Positions 9,199 through 18,287 of a DNA stretch of 64,000 nt are shown here, piece after piece. Position 1 is the stretch's first letter; every line of letters begins with the position of its first letter. The DNA comes from Nitrosomonas nitrosa (lineage in GTDB: Bacteria; Pseudomonadota; Gammaproteobacteria; Burkholderiales; Nitrosomonadaceae): assembly GCF_003051105.1 (NCBI RefSeq), contig NZ_QAOO01000012.1, forward strand, positions 44,920 to 108,919. Reading direction: 5' to 3'. The notes beneath the pieces are model-generated. The model had not been told where the DNA came from and did not search any database. It saw only the letters and a list, made by a program, of their open reading frames with translations. A program made the position numbers and the translations under genes.

Positions 9199-9508
9199 CT
9201 ATGCTTTTATTTGTTCCAGTGAGTTTTCGTTTGGCAGGTAGCAGAGATATCGCTCGGTGACTTTGACTGCACCTGCCAAACTGAAACGGTTATTCCATAC
9301 ACGCGTTTGTCCGGGTGTTATGGTAATTTCCTATTTACATCGAATAAACCGCGGCGTTGATTTCCTTGAGCTGTTATAAGTTTTTGATAATCGATTCGAG
9401 GTGATGATCTAAGTTCCGTCCGGCCTGTAATTCAGCAGCATTGCACTATACCAACGGCGCGAGCAACACATTGTATCGTTGCACCGCATTTCTGTATGCA
9501 CTTGCATT
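9199..9508 (-). pseudogene. Possible decayed gene, unidentified
   Basis: On the minus strand, 9508 to 9335 reads as coding-like protein interrupted by two in-frame stops (fragments SAYRNAVQRYNVLLAPLV, ELQAGRNLDHHLESIIKNL and QLKEINAAVYSM). After a frameshift, 9330-9202 gives 43 clean codons including PGQTRVWNNRFSLAGAVKV and ending in a stop. The residue composition is that of real protein rather than random A/T-rich translation. No start codon or ribosome site remains. The family is not recognised, and chance cannot be excluded. Confidence 0.3.
9229..9281. repeat. Perfect 11-bp inverted repeat
   Basis: GTTTGGCAGGT (9229-9239) and its exact complement ACCTGCCAAAC (9271-9281) are separated by 31 bases. 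It lies inside the apparent relic frame. No T-tract follows, so a terminator role is unlikely. Confidence 0.5.
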
Positions 9509-9526
9509 TCAGGACACATCATTTTT

Positions 9527-10429
9527 TTACAAACTGGAAATTTGATCGCTACTTTCGCCTCCCAATGCATCGATCAAATCAGGCAATAGCTGCTTCAATT
9601 CTTCAGTCATCAGAAAAAAATTGCTATCAAATTGCTCTTCGGCGGATTCGGCAGGTTCTTTTTCGATATCGAGTAAGGTAAGCCGCTTTATTTGTAGGTT
9701 TTCATCCAGGATGAAAGCAATTCTGTTTCGCCAAACTAGAGCCAGCTTGGTAACTTCCTTTCCCGCTCTGACGTGTCTAGTAATTTCATCCGAGTCGAGT
9801 GGGTGCCGGTGATAGCTTATCGAAACTTTTTTGTCTTCCCTGCTGCGAAATACGCTATCGCTATCGATGGAAAAGACATGGGGCAATGCATCTCCCGCTA
9901 GCCATCGAGTCATGGCTGAAGCCGGCGTCAGGACCGTATGAGTGCGCTTGAGCACAAGTGTGGGGATCGTTTTCAGGAGCGTTTCGACAAAATCATCTGC
10001 TTTGGCAGTACTTGCGCTATCAATGACAAGCCAACCTTCAGTCGGATCGATCCACGCATGATTCGTTTGCCTGATGGCAAAGGCGCGTGGCAGAAGCTCA
10101 TATAAAGCTGCCTCTTTGATTTCTTTCATCTGTTTGCGGCCAGGCGGATAACCTTGTTGCGCTTCCATTTCTAAGGCGCGTACCTTGGCGAGCTGATTGA
10201 CAACGGAAGCCGGCAATAATTTTTTTTCCGTTCCAAGCGCGATGAGCATTTGTTGTCCACGCGCATAAACTAGCCGGGTTTCCTCGATACCGGGTGGCAC
10301 CCATCCCTGGCTTTGTATTTCCATATTCAAGCAGTTTTGCAAGGGACGTTTTGAGAGCAATTCATCAAGTTCGGCGGAAGTAATCTTCCAGTCGTCGATA
10401 CGATATATCTGTATATTCTTGAACCACAT
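9527..10429 (-). CDS. rdgC: Recombination-associated protein RdgC
   Basis: A 300-residue protein with the RdgC family start MWFKNIQIYRI and conserved segments such as QGWVPPG, GYPPGRKQMKEIKE and WIDPTEGWLVIDSAS. RdgC forms a ring dimer on double-stranded DNA in the nucleoid and restrains RecA. It is a stand-alone gene on the minus strand, divergent from the antiporter operon. Length is typical (about 300). Confidence 0.95.
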   Translation of the reverse strand: MWFKNIQIYRIDDWKITSAELDELLSKRPLQNCLNMEIQSQGWVPPGIEETRLVYARGQQMLIALGTEKKLLPASVVNQLAKVRALEMEAQQGYPPGRKQMKEIKEAALYELLPRAFAIRQTNHAWIDPTEGWLVIDSASTAKADDFVETLLKTIPTLVLKRTHTVLTPASAMTRWLAGDALPHVFSIDSDSVFRSREDKKVSISYHRHPLDSDEITRHVRAGKEVTKLALVWRNRIAFILDENLQIKRLTLLDIEKEPAESAEEQFDSNFFLMTEELKQLLPDLIDALGGESSDQISSL

Positions 10430-10738
10430 AGGTGTACCTCAATCAAATCAATCTAGTGGGTAATTTGCGATGAGTGCTAAAAGTGCGGAGAATTGTACCT
10501 GTGATTGATCAGGTTTGTTCAATTTGATCGTGTTTACGAGGTATTCAATTAATTGCGGTATATGGGGAGTACGATCGGCGCGTTGTAGTGTTGTAAATTA
10601 TTTCTTAATTATCAGTAAGATGATCAAGTCTGTTTGAATTATTCGAGAAAAAGGTATGGCATGGAGGCCATTATTGAAACCCTGCGTGCACTAAAAAAGC
10701 TACAATACAAGAACTGCATTTGAACCAAGACAGACAGT
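10430..10738. other. Divergent region between rdgC and the antiporter operon
   Basis: About 310 A/T-rich bases carrying the start regions of rdgC (minus) and of the large plus-strand operon. The only coding-like element is a 20-codon frame at 10661-10723, listed separately. No sharp promoter was identified. Confidence 0.5.
10661..10723 (+). CDS. Candidate 20-residue leader frame upstream of the antiporter operon
   Basis: ATG at 10661 has AAGG six bases upstream and encodes 20 residues, starting MEAIIETLRALKKLQ, then TGA at 10721. The peptide would be an amphipathic basic helix. It ends 15 bases before the first antiporter gene, which itself has no good ribosome site, so translation coupling is conceivable. 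A frame of this size could arise by chance; no comparative evidence is available. Confidence 0.25.
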   Translation: MEAIIETLRALKKLQYKNCI

Positions 10739-11254
10739 ATGACAATGAGTCTAATCATTCGCATGGCAATTTTTGCATTGTTGTGGTGGGTTTTTACGGA
10801 AGGTGCGCCTAGTTCTTGGTGGATAGGCGGGGTGTTCGTTCCGCTGGTTGCATGGCTGAGCGTTCGCATGGCTTCACCGCAGAACTTTTCTGTTAAGGGT
10901 ATCCGCCATTTTTTACCTTTCTTTATGCGGCATTCCTTGCAAGGTGGCATTGACGTTGCCTTGCGTGCTTTGAAGCCCGGCGTGAATATTGCCCCTGGGC
11001 TGGTGACTTACCCTTTGCGGTTGCCTCACGGTGCACCACAGATATTCATGGCCAATGTGATCAGTCTGCTACCCGGCACGCTTGCCGCTGACCTGGAAGA
11101 ATCGATACTCGTTGTTCATGTCCTGGATGGCCGCAGGGCGTATCAATCAGAGCTAGCACGATTGGAGGAGAAGATCGCCCAGATCTATAACATAACGTTA
11201 CCCATGGTTAGCGGTAACGCAGTGCAAGATAAGCGTTTTATCAACATTTCTTGA
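10739..11254 (+). CDS. mrpE: Mrp-type antiporter subunit E (MrpE/MbhA-like)
   Basis: A 171-residue membrane protein of the MnhE family. Two or three N-terminal membrane helices (about 3-50) are followed by a soluble domain with the family segments ALKPGVNIAPGLVTYPLRLP, VISLLPGTLAADL and VHVLD. It is a subunit of a multi-protein cation/proton antiporter in the inner membrane. First gene of the operon; ATG at 10739 or 10745 are both possible. The frame for subunit F starts one base after the stop. Confidence 0.9.
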   Translation: MTMSLIIRMAIFALLWWVFTEGAPSSWWIGGVFVPLVAWLSVRMASPQNFSVKGIRHFLPFFMRHSLQGGIDVALRALKPGVNIAPGLVTYPLRLPHGAPQIFMANVISLLPGTLAADLEESILVVHVLDGRRAYQSELARLEEKIAQIYNITLPMVSGNAVQDKRFINIS

Positions 11255-11255
11255 T

Positions 11256-11531
11256 ATGATCTACCAACTTTTGGCATTGTTCTTGTTGCTGACACTCGCT
11301 GCGGGCATGTGGCGACTATTGCGTGGGCCAACTATTGCTGATCGCATGCTGGCGGCTCAATTGTTCGGCACGACGACGGTTGCGATTTTACTGCTATTGT
11401 CACAAGCTTCCGGTAACAGTGCGTTGCAAGATGTGGCGATGGTATTTGCCTTGCTGGCAGTGATTACTGTGGTGGCTTTTGTGCGCCGTGCCTGGCCAAA
11501 TAAAATGGAACGAAGTGATGATCCTAGTTGA
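11256..11531 (+). CDS. mrpF: Mrp-type antiporter subunit F
   Basis: A 91-residue protein with three membrane helices and the MnhF signature RLLRGPTIADRMLAAQLFG near residues 23-41. It is a small structural subunit of Mrp and Mbh complexes. It starts one base after subunit E and overlaps subunit G by 14 bases, so translational coupling is likely. Confidence 0.9.
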   Translation: MIYQLLALFLLLTLAAGMWRLLRGPTIADRMLAAQLFGTTTVAILLLLSQASGNSALQDVAMVFALLAVITVVAFVRRAWPNKMERSDDPS

Positions 11532-11817
11532 TATCGTTTCCGGTTTATTGTTGATTGTCGGCACAGTCTTTTTTTTGGCGGGAACAGTCGGCTTATTGCG
11601 TTTTCCTGATGTATATACCCGGTTGCATGCGCTTACCAAAGCGGATAATTTGGGGTTGGGATTTGTCATCGCTGGATTGGCGGTACAGGCAGAGTCCTGG
11701 TCGGCCGTACTCAAATTGATCATTATCTGGCTATTGGTGCTGTTGGCTTCCTCCGCGGCTTGTCATTTGGTTGCGCGCGGCGCGCTTCGTGGGAAAATTA
11801 TGCCATGGAAGTCTTGA
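11518..11817 (+). CDS. mrpG: Mrp-type antiporter subunit G
   Basis: A 99-residue protein with three membrane helices and the MnhG/MrpG signature GLLRFPDVYTRLHALTKADNLG near residues 25-46. The start at 11518 (ATGATCCTAG) is preferred because the family begins at that membrane helix; upstream in-frame codons would extend it into subunit F. It overlaps both neighbours. Confidence 0.9.
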   Translation: MILVDIVSGLLLIVGTVFFLAGTVGLLRFPDVYTRLHALTKADNLGLGFVIAGLAVQAESWSAVLKLIIIWLLVLLASSAACHLVARGALRGKIMPWKS

Positions 11818-12146
11818 TGTTGGTGAATGGTGCTTTCGATCTCTTGCTGGCGCTCATGTTGATAGGAGTGGCTTGGGTGGTACTGTCCAGTCCGGATTTG
11901 TTCAGAGCGGTGGTGCTATTTGTCGTGTTTGGCTTGTTGATGACGCTTGCCTGGGTCAGGCTAGATGCGCCGGATATTGCATTGGCTGAAGTCGCGATCG
12001 GCGCGGGGCTGACGGGTGCTTTGTTGCTTTCCGCGTGGGCACGTTTAAGCCGGTATTCTGACAAAGCTGACCAGAACGCAGGCGATGCGACCGCACAGAG
12101 AGCTGTTGAGGGCATCGGACGCGGAGATCACATCAAACGTGAATGA
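11805..12146 (+). CDS. DUF4040 / MbhD-like antiporter subunit
   Basis: A 113-residue membrane protein. The core PDLFRAVVLFVVFGLLMTLAWVRL and LDAPDIALAEVAIGAGLTGALLL is the DUF4040 signature, equivalent to MbhD of membrane-bound hydrogenase and to a C-terminal segment of canonical MrpA. Here it is a separate gene. ATG at 11805 overlaps subunit G; ATG at 11817 is an alternative. The stop overlaps the GTG start of acetate kinase by eight bases. The tail after residue 90 is hydrophilic and cytoplasmic. Confidence 0.85.
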   Translation: MEVLMLVNGAFDLLLALMLIGVAWVVLSSPDLFRAVVLFVVFGLLMTLAWVRLDAPDIALAEVAIGAGLTGALLLSAWARLSRYSDKADQNAGDATAQRAVEGIGRGDHIKRE

Positions 12147-13359
12147 TGTCATTTTGACGCTCAATGCGGGCTCTTCCAGTATCAAATTCGGTTTGTATAC
12201 TTTTGAGGGGCAATCGGAGACGTTAATTTGGCGTGGCCACTTGGATTTATCCAGGCAACCTTCACGATTTATTGTGACAGATTTGGAGCAGCGTGAGATT
12301 GATTGGCAAGAAACGTTCAAGGGGAGCAGCTATCAGGATGCCCTGAGCAGACTGCTGCGGTGGTTGGTTGAGCAGATGGCCTCCTTTCGGTTAGTGGGTG
12401 TTGGCCATCGCCTAGTACATGGTGGGGTCGCGTTCAACCATCCCGTTATCATCAATGAACAAGTGATGGTCAGCTTGGAAAAGTTGGCGCCATTGGCGCC
12501 GCTCCATCAGCCTCCCGCACTGGAGGGCATCCGGGCGATCGAGCGGTTTCAACGGGAGTTACCTCAGGTCGCTTGTTTCGATACTGCTTTTCATCGAACC
12601 ATGCCCTTTGAGGAGCAAGTGTATGCGTTGCCTATACGCTGGTCGGAGAAAGGAATCCGTCGGTACGGTTTTCACGGACTTTCCTATGAATACATAGCAA
12701 ACATCTTGCCAGACTATTTGGGTGATGACGCGGATGGACGGGTTCTGGTTGCCCACTTAGGCCATGGAGCCAGTTTATGTGCACTGAAACAACGGAAAAG
12801 TGTCGGTACTACCATGGGATTTTCTCCTTTGGAGGGAATGCCAATGAGTAGCCGTTGCGGTAACCTTGATCCTGCCGTATTGCTTTATCTGATGCGTGAG
12901 GAACGGATGGACATCGAATCGATTTCGGATTTGCTCCACCACCATTCTGGATTGCTGGGATTGTCCGGTATCAGCGGAGATATGCGCGAACTGTTGGCGA
13001 GTGATGAGCCACGTGCGCAACAGACAGTGCGTTATTTTGTCTGGCAGGTGAGTCGCCAAATTGGCGCATTGACTGCGATACTCGGTGGACTCGATGCTTT
13101 GGTGTTTACCGCTGGCATAGGAGAGCATGCTCCAGTGGTGCGTTCGCAGATTTGTCGGCAGTCGTCTTGGCTCGGTATGGAGCTCGATGAAGCAGCAAAT
13201 TCAGCAAACCTTGCCTGTATCAGTGCTCCAGCCAGTCGTGTCAAGGTCTGGGTTTTGCCCACGGACGAAGAACGCATGATCGCGCACCATACTTATAAAT
13301 TACTAGCAGATCAGCGGGTGATTACCAACGAAAAAGAGGGCCTCAATGATGACAAATAA
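12139..13359 (+). CDS. ackA: Acetate kinase
   Basis: Converts acetyl phosphate and ADP to acetate and ATP. About 406 residues with all family motifs: N-terminal [52 protein letters not shown] and the C-terminal ADP-site [13 protein letters not shown] at 12139 is chosen because it puts the protein start three residues before the conserved strand, has GGAG upstream, and overlaps the previous stop; an ATG at 12085 would add 18 residues inside the previous gene. It overlaps the phosphoketolase gene by 14 bases, the expected partner that makes acetyl phosphate. Confidence 0.95.
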   Translation: MNDVILTLNAGSSSIKFGLYTFEGQSETLIWRGHLDLSRQPSRFIVTDLEQREIDWQETFKGSSYQDALSRLLRWLVEQMASFRLVGVGHRLVHGGVAFNHPVIINEQVMVSLEKLAPLAPLHQPPALEGIRAIERFQRELPQVACFDTAFHRTMPFEEQVYALPIRWSEKGIRRYGFHGLSYEYIANILPDYLGDDADGRVLVAHLGHGASLCALKQRKSVGTTMGFSPLEGMPMSSRCGNLDPAVLLYLMREERMDIESISDLLHHHSGLLGLSGISGDMRELLASDEPRAQQTVRYFVWQVSRQIGALTAILGGLDALVFTAGIGEHAPVVRSQICRQSSWLGMELDEAANSANLACISAPASRVKVWVLPTDEERMIAHHTYKLLADQRVITNEKEGLNDDK

Positions 13360-15739
13360 TGATTTTACCCTTGCTCAGTTACCCCCCCTATCCCCGGAAG
13401 AACTCGACAAAATCGACGCCTATTGGCGTGCCGCCAATTATTTGTCGGTCGGCCAGATTTACTTAATGGACAACCCTTTGTTGAGCGAACCACTGGAGCT
13501 GAGCCATATCAAGCCGCGGCTGCTGGGCCATTGGGGAACGACACCCGGTCTCAATTTTATTTATGCGCACCTGAACCGTGTCATCAAACAGCATGACTTG
13601 AACATGATCTATATCGCTGGTCCGGGTCATGGTGGACCGGCACTGGTAGCCAATACTTACTTGGAAGGAACTTACTCGGAGCATTATCCCGATGTATCGC
13701 AAGATAGCGAAGGCATGAAGGAGTTATTTCGTCAGTTTTCCTTTCCAGGCGGCATCGGCAGCCATGCTACACCGGAAATTCCGGGATCGATCCATGAAGG
13801 AGGAGAATTGGGCTATGCGCTGTCGCATGCATTTGGTGCGGTGTTTGACAATCCGGATTTGATTGCCGCATGTGTGATTGGGGACGGTGAAGCCGAAACT
13901 GGCCCACTCGCAACTGCTTGGCACTCGAATAAATTTCTCAACCCCCTTCATGATGGTGCGGTACTGCCAATTTTGCATCTCAATGGCTATAAGATCGCCA
14001 ATCCAACCGTGTTGGCGCGAATCAGCCGGGAAGAATTGCTTCAGCTTTTTCAAGGCTATGGTTATCAACCTTATGTGGTCGAAGGCGATACTGTACCCGA
14101 TATGCATCAGAAAATGGCAGGTTTGCTCGATCGGGTCGTGGACGAGATTCGCGCGATTCAAGCGGGTGCGCGTCAACAGGGGCTGGCGCGGCGACCGCGC
14201 TGGCCAATGATTGTTTTGTGTTCTCCCAAAGGTTGGACGGGGCCAAAGGAAGTGGATGGAAAGAAAATCGAAGGCACGTGGCGCTCTCATCAAGTGCCCT
14301 TGGCGAATCTTGCTAAGCAACCAGATCATGTGCAACAGCTTGAGCAATGGTTGAAGAGTTATCGTCCCGAGGAGTTGTTCGATGAAAATGGCCGCTTAAT
14401 AGAAGCGTTGCGTGCACTCGCACCCGCCGGTGAGAGGCGTATGGGCGCCAATCCGCATGCCAATGGTGGGTTACTGCTGAAACAGTTGCGTTTGCCCGAT
14501 TTCCGTGACTATGCGATCGATATGACGCAGCCAGGACAGGTAACGGCAGAGGCGACCCGCATCATGGGGCGTTTCTTGCGGGATGTCATGCGGGCGAATA
14601 TGCAGACCAAGAATTTTCGTGTTTTCGGACCGGATGAGACCGCCTCCAATCGCCTCGATGATATATTTGATGTGACGCCGCGCACCTGGCTTGCCGATAC
14701 GTTACCGGATGACGAACACCTGGCCGCCGATGGGCGTGTCATGGAAATACTGAGCGAGCATACCTGTCAGGGTTGGCTGGAAGGCTATTTGCTGACAGGC
14801 CGACACGGTTTGTTTTCTTGCTATGAAGCGTTTATCCATATCGTGGATTCCATGTTCAATCAGCATGCAAAATGGCTCAAAGTGAGCAAGGAAGTCCCTT
14901 GGCGCAGATCGATTGCGTCACTGAACTACCTGCTGACTTCCCATGTATGGCGCCAAGATCACAATGGGTTTTCGCATCAAGACCCTGGATTCATCGATCA
15001 TGTCGTCAATAAAAAAGCAAGCATCATCCGTATTTATCTGCCGCCCGATGCGAATAGTCTGCTGTATGTCACGGATAAATGCCTGCGCAGCCGTGATTTC
15101 GTCAATGTGATCGTCTCAGGTAAGCAACCTCAGGTGCAGTGGCTGGATATGGATGCTGCCATCAAGCATTGCACGGCAGGGATCGGCATATGGGATTGGG
15201 CCAGTAATGATCAAAGCATTGAACCGGATGTGGTCATTGCTTGTGCGGGGGATGTGCCTACCATCGAAGCATTGGCTGCGGTCAGCATTCTGTGGGATCA
15301 TGTGCCCGATCTCAGAATACGCTTGATCAATGTCGTCGATCTGATGACACTCCAACATGAGGATGAGCACCCACAAGGCTTATCCAACCGAGATTTCGAT
15401 ACGCTGTTTACCACCGATAAACCGATTATTTTCGCTTATCACGGCTATCCGTGGCTGATCCATCGGCTAACCTACCGTCGCACCAATCATCGCAACCTTC
15501 ATGTGCGCGGTTATAAGGAGGAAGGCACTACGACGACGCCATTCGATATGGCAGTACGAAACGATTTAGACCGCTTTCATTTGGTGGATGATGTCATTGA
15601 CCGGGTGCCTAAACTGGGTTACACCGCAGCCTATTTAAAACAGATCATGCGCGATAAGCTGGTAGAACACCGCGAATATATCAATACGCATGGCCAGGAT
15701 ATGCCCGAGATTCGCAACTGGAAATGGACGCATCACTGA
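13346..15739 (+). CDS. xfp: Phosphoketolase (xylulose-5-phosphate / fructose-6-phosphate)
   Basis: Thiamine diphosphate enzyme of 797 residues, the normal size, splitting xylulose 5-phosphate (and possibly fructose 6-phosphate) with phosphate to acetyl phosphate plus an aldose phosphate. Visible motifs are [21 protein letters not shown] near residues 91-111, the ThDP site [19 protein letters not shown] near 179-197, HLNGYKI, and the C-terminal [15 protein letters not shown]. Starts ATGATG at 13346 with GAGGG upstream. With acetate kinase it forms a complete bypass giving ATP and acetate. It lies inside an antiporter operon, which is unusual. Confidence 0.97.
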   Translation: MMTNNDFTLAQLPPLSPEELDKIDAYWRAANYLSVGQIYLMDNPLLSEPLELSHIKPRLLGHWGTTPGLNFIYAHLNRVIKQHDLNMIYIAGPGHGGPALVANTYLEGTYSEHYPDVSQDSEGMKELFRQFSFPGGIGSHATPEIPGSIHEGGELGYALSHAFGAVFDNPDLIAACVIGDGEAETGPLATAWHSNKFLNPLHDGAVLPILHLNGYKIANPTVLARISREELLQLFQGYGYQPYVVEGDTVPDMHQKMAGLLDRVVDEIRAIQAGARQQGLARRPRWPMIVLCSPKGWTGPKEVDGKKIEGTWRSHQVPLANLAKQPDHVQQLEQWLKSYRPEELFDENGRLIEALRALAPAGERRMGANPHANGGLLLKQLRLPDFRDYAIDMTQPGQVTAEATRIMGRFLRDVMRANMQTKNFRVFGPDETASNRLDDIFDVTPRTWLADTLPDDEHLAADGRVMEILSEHTCQGWLEGYLLTGRHGLFSCYEAFIHIVDSMFNQHAKWLKVSKEVPWRRSIASLNYLLTSHVWRQDHNGFSHQDPGFIDHVVNKKASIIRIYLPPDANSLLYVTDKCLRSRDFVNVIVSGKQPQVQWLDMDAAIKHCTAGIGIWDWASNDQSIEPDVVIACAGDVPTIEALAAVSILWDHVPDLRIRLINVVDLMTLQHEDEHPQGLSNRDFDTLFTTDKPIIFAYHGYPWLIHRLTYRRTNHRNLHVRGYKEEGTTTTPFDMAVRNDLDRFHLVDDVIDRVPKLGYTAAYLKQIMRDKLVEHREYINTHGQDMPEIRNWKWTHH

Positions 15740-15799
15740 ATGTTATTTGCTTAATGGACAAGAATCATCGGCCGTCGTTGTTGCATAAAAGGAAGCGAT

Positions 15800-16516
15800 A
15801 TGCAAATTAAAGTGCTTTCTCAAAAAATGGAAGAAGATACGATCGCATCCTGGCCGATCCGTTTGACGGTGGGCGGGATAGTTTTGATGATAGCGGTAGG
15901 ATTGCTTTATGCCATTTGGTCTTTGTCCCCTGACTATGCTGAATTGAAGTGGACGCTGGCGGCATCGATGCATGAAAGCGGGGTGAGTCACCCTGTCACA
16001 GCGGTTCTGATGAATTTCAGAGGTTACGATACGTTGCTGGAAATGGGCGTATTGCTGCTTGCAGTGATGGGAACATGGTCGCTGACGCCGATCAAGGCAG
16101 CACCAGAAACCCATCCTCCCGGTCTTGTGCAGGATGGGTTGCTCCGCCTGCTGATTCCGCTCATCACTTTGGTGGCGGGGTATGTGTTGTGGGCAGGGGC
16201 ATATGCACCTGGTGGTGCTTTTCAGGCAGGGGCATTGTTGACAGCAGCGGGCATTTTGCTGCTGTTGTCCGATTGGCAGTTGCCAGCTTCATTGTTGCCC
16301 TGGCTGCTGCGATTGTTGCTGGTTAGCGGAGTGGCCGTGTTTATCGGTGCTGCGCTCAGTATGCTATGGCTAAATACTTATTTACTGGCTTATCCACCGC
16401 AATGGGCGGGTAGCATTATCTTGTTGATCGAGCTATGTGCGACCGTGTCTATTAGTGCGATATTGGTTGCGCTATTTCTGGGTGGTAGGCCTGACGAACC
16501 TGGCAGCACTATATGA
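15800..16516 (+). CDS. mrpB: MbhE + MrpB fusion antiporter subunit
   Basis: A 238-residue membrane protein. Residues about 1-95 resemble MbhE (TAVLMNFRGYDTLLEMGVLLLAVMG is its signature), and about 110-232 form the MnhB domain (PLITLVAGYVLWAGAYAPGGAFQAGAL). In canonical Mrp the first part belongs to MrpA and the second is MrpB. It has an AGGAAG ribosome site, starts 60 bases after phosphoketolase and overlaps subunit C by four bases. Confidence 0.88.
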   Translation: MQIKVLSQKMEEDTIASWPIRLTVGGIVLMIAVGLLYAIWSLSPDYAELKWTLAASMHESGVSHPVTAVLMNFRGYDTLLEMGVLLLAVMGTWSLTPIKAAPETHPPGLVQDGLLRLLIPLITLVAGYVLWAGAYAPGGAFQAGALLTAAGILLLLSDWQLPASLLPWLLRLLLVSGVAVFIGAALSMLWLNTYLLAYPPQWAGSIILLIELCATVSISAILVALFLGGRPDEPGSTI

Positions 16517-16821
16517 GTTCAACCTTCTTTTTTGCGTTGGCGGGTATTGGCTTGTTTGTTTTGGGGCTATACGGTTTGATCATTTATGCGCATTTATTGA
16601 GAAAGATCCTGGCGATCAACATTATGGGAAGCGGGGTGTTTCTAGTTCTGGCTGGATTGGCGCACCGGCTTCCCGATGGTACGGCTGATCCCATCTCTCA
16701 TGCCATGATTATCACGGGCATTGTAGTGGCAGTGGCAGCAACAGCCTTGGCATTGGTTTTGATGTTGCAAGTCCAGCATACCACCGGCCAGGCAGTATTA
16801 CCGGAAAAACAAAAATACTAG
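16513..16821 (+). CDS. mrpC: Mrp-type antiporter subunit C (NuoK-like)
   Basis: A 102-residue protein with three membrane helices, homologous to NuoK of complex I. The segment RKILAINIMGSGVFLVLAGLA and HAMIITGIVVAVAATALALVL carry the MnhC pattern. It overlaps the preceding gene by four bases and the next by one base (TAG/GTG), indicating tight coupling. Confidence 0.92.
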   Translation: MSSTFFFALAGIGLFVLGLYGLIIYAHLLRKILAINIMGSGVFLVLAGLAHRLPDGTADPISHAMIITGIVVAVAATALALVLMLQVQHTTGQAVLPEKQKY

Positions 16822-18287
16822 TGCTTTCCTCAACTGCTCTTATCTGGGGTGTCGCCCTCATTCTGCTTCCGCTGTCAGGCGCCCTGCTGACCTTCTTGTT
16901 TCGTGCCGTGGCGACGCCAATTGGCATCTGCGTTGCATTGGCGATTAACTTATGTACAGTCCGCTTGGCTTGGCTAATTTCTACGCAGGAAGTACCGCGC
17001 TATCCGTTAGGGGGCTGGGGCGCGCCATTGGGAATCGACCTTTACGTAGACGGTTTGAGTATGACATTGCTGATCATGAGCGCGGTCGTTGGGCTCGCGA
17101 TTAGTTGCTATGCGCCGTCTTACTTTCGTTCCGCCCGGCATAAGCTGATTTATTTCTGGCCATTGTGGCTGTTCTTGTGGACGGCACTAAATGCGTTGTT
17201 TCTTTCTGCTGATATTTTTAATCTTTATGTAACCTTAGAGCTACTTAGCCTGGCAGCAGTCGCTTTGGCCGCCTTGGCGGGCAGTGCTGACGCTTTGACC
17301 GGTGCCATGCGTTATTTGTTGGTCAGTCTACTGGGTTCTTTGTGCTATTTGCTCGGCGTTGCGCTGCTTTATCATGCTTATGCGACAGTCGATATCGCAT
17401 TGCTGGCCGAGCGCGTCGTGGCTTCCCCGATCACCTCCGCAGCGTTTGGTCTCATGATGGCCGGTTTGCTGCTTAAAACCGCACTTTTCCCCCTCCACTT
17501 CTGGCTACCGCCTGCGCATGCCAGCGCTGCTGCGCCGGTCAGTGCGTTACTCTCCGCATTGGTGGTGAAAGCATCCTATTATTTATTGTTACGTCTATGG
17601 CTGGAAGTATTCGGCAATGTCAATGTAGGCATCGACGTTATATTGGGTGTGTTTGGCGCTGCGGCGGTGCTGTGGGGTTCGCTGCAAGCATTGCGTCAGT
17701 CCCGATTGAAACTGTTGATTGCGTATTCGACAGTGGCGCAACTGGGTTATTTGTTTGTAGTTTTTCCACTTGCGGCAGTCAATGCCAATGCTTGGCAGGG
17801 AGCACTCTATTTGGCGCTATCACATGCCTTCGCCAAGGCTGCGATGTTCTTGGCTGCTGGCAATATGCTGTTATTTTGTGGCCATGATCGCATTATCGAT
17901 TTGGACCGGGTAGTGCAGCGCTTGCCACTGAGTCTCAGCGCATTTGCGCTTGCGGGTGTCAGCATCATTGGATTGCCACCGAGCGGTGGATTCATCGGTA
18001 AATGGTTGCTGCTGGAGGTGGCGGTGGCGCACGCACTTTGGGGCTGGGCTGTGGTGATCGTGGTCGGCGGAATATTAGCGGCAGCTTATGTATTCAGAGT
18101 AGTAGGTCACGCGTTTACTCCGGCAAAAAATACACACGAGGTGCACGCAGTGCCTGCGGTCATGGAATGGGTCGCTTTGGTGCTGGCCACGAGCTCGATC
18201 TTACTGGGGTTGAGTGCAGCCCAAACGCTTATGCTATTTGAAGTGGGTGATCCATTCAGGATCCTGTCTGGGGAGGCGCCGTCATGA
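16821..18287 (+). CDS. mrpD: Proton-conducting antiporter subunit D, copy 1 (NuoN/M-like)
   Basis: A 488-residue polytopic protein of the proton-conducting transporter family (NuoL/M/N, MrpA/D). The TM5 glutamate occurs in LYVTLELLSLAAVALAAL and the TM7 lysine in GLLLKTALFPLHFWLPPAHA, followed by the second lysine in ALVVKASYYLLLRL and HAFAKAAMF. It starts with GTG overlapping the subunit C stop. First of three consecutive paralogues in this operon; all ion-path residues seem present. Confidence 0.92.
   Translation: MLSSTALIWGVALILLPLSGALLTFLFRAVATPIGICVALAINLCTVRLAWLISTQEVPRYPLGGWGAPLGIDLYVDGLSMTLLIMSAVVGLAISCYAPSYFRSARHKLIYFWPLWLFLWTALNALFLSADIFNLYVTLELLSLAAVALAALAGSADALTGAMRYLLVSLLGSLCYLLGVALLYHAYATVDIALLAERVVASPITSAAFGLMMAGLLLKTALFPLHFWLPPAHASAAAPVSALLSALVVKASYYLLLRLWLEVFGNVNVGIDVILGVFGAAAVLWGSLQALRQSRLKLLIAYSTVAQLGYLFVVFPLAAVNANAWQGALYLALSHAFAKAAMFLAAGNMLLFCGHDRIIDLDRVVQRLPLSLSAFALAGVSIIGLPPSGGFIGKWLLLEVAVAHALWGWAVVIVVGGILAAAYVFRVVGHAFTPAKNTHEVHAVPAVMEWVALVLATSSILLGLSAAQTLMLFEVGDPFRILSGEAPS

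Noticed and set aside
12085..12138. ATG at 12085 as acetate kinase start
   Set aside because: It would place 18 non-family residues inside the previous gene; GTG at 12139 fits the family start and has a ribosome site.
13724..14347. 207-codon frame opposite phosphoketolase
   Set aside because: Shadow of xfp; composition is that of reversed coding sequence.
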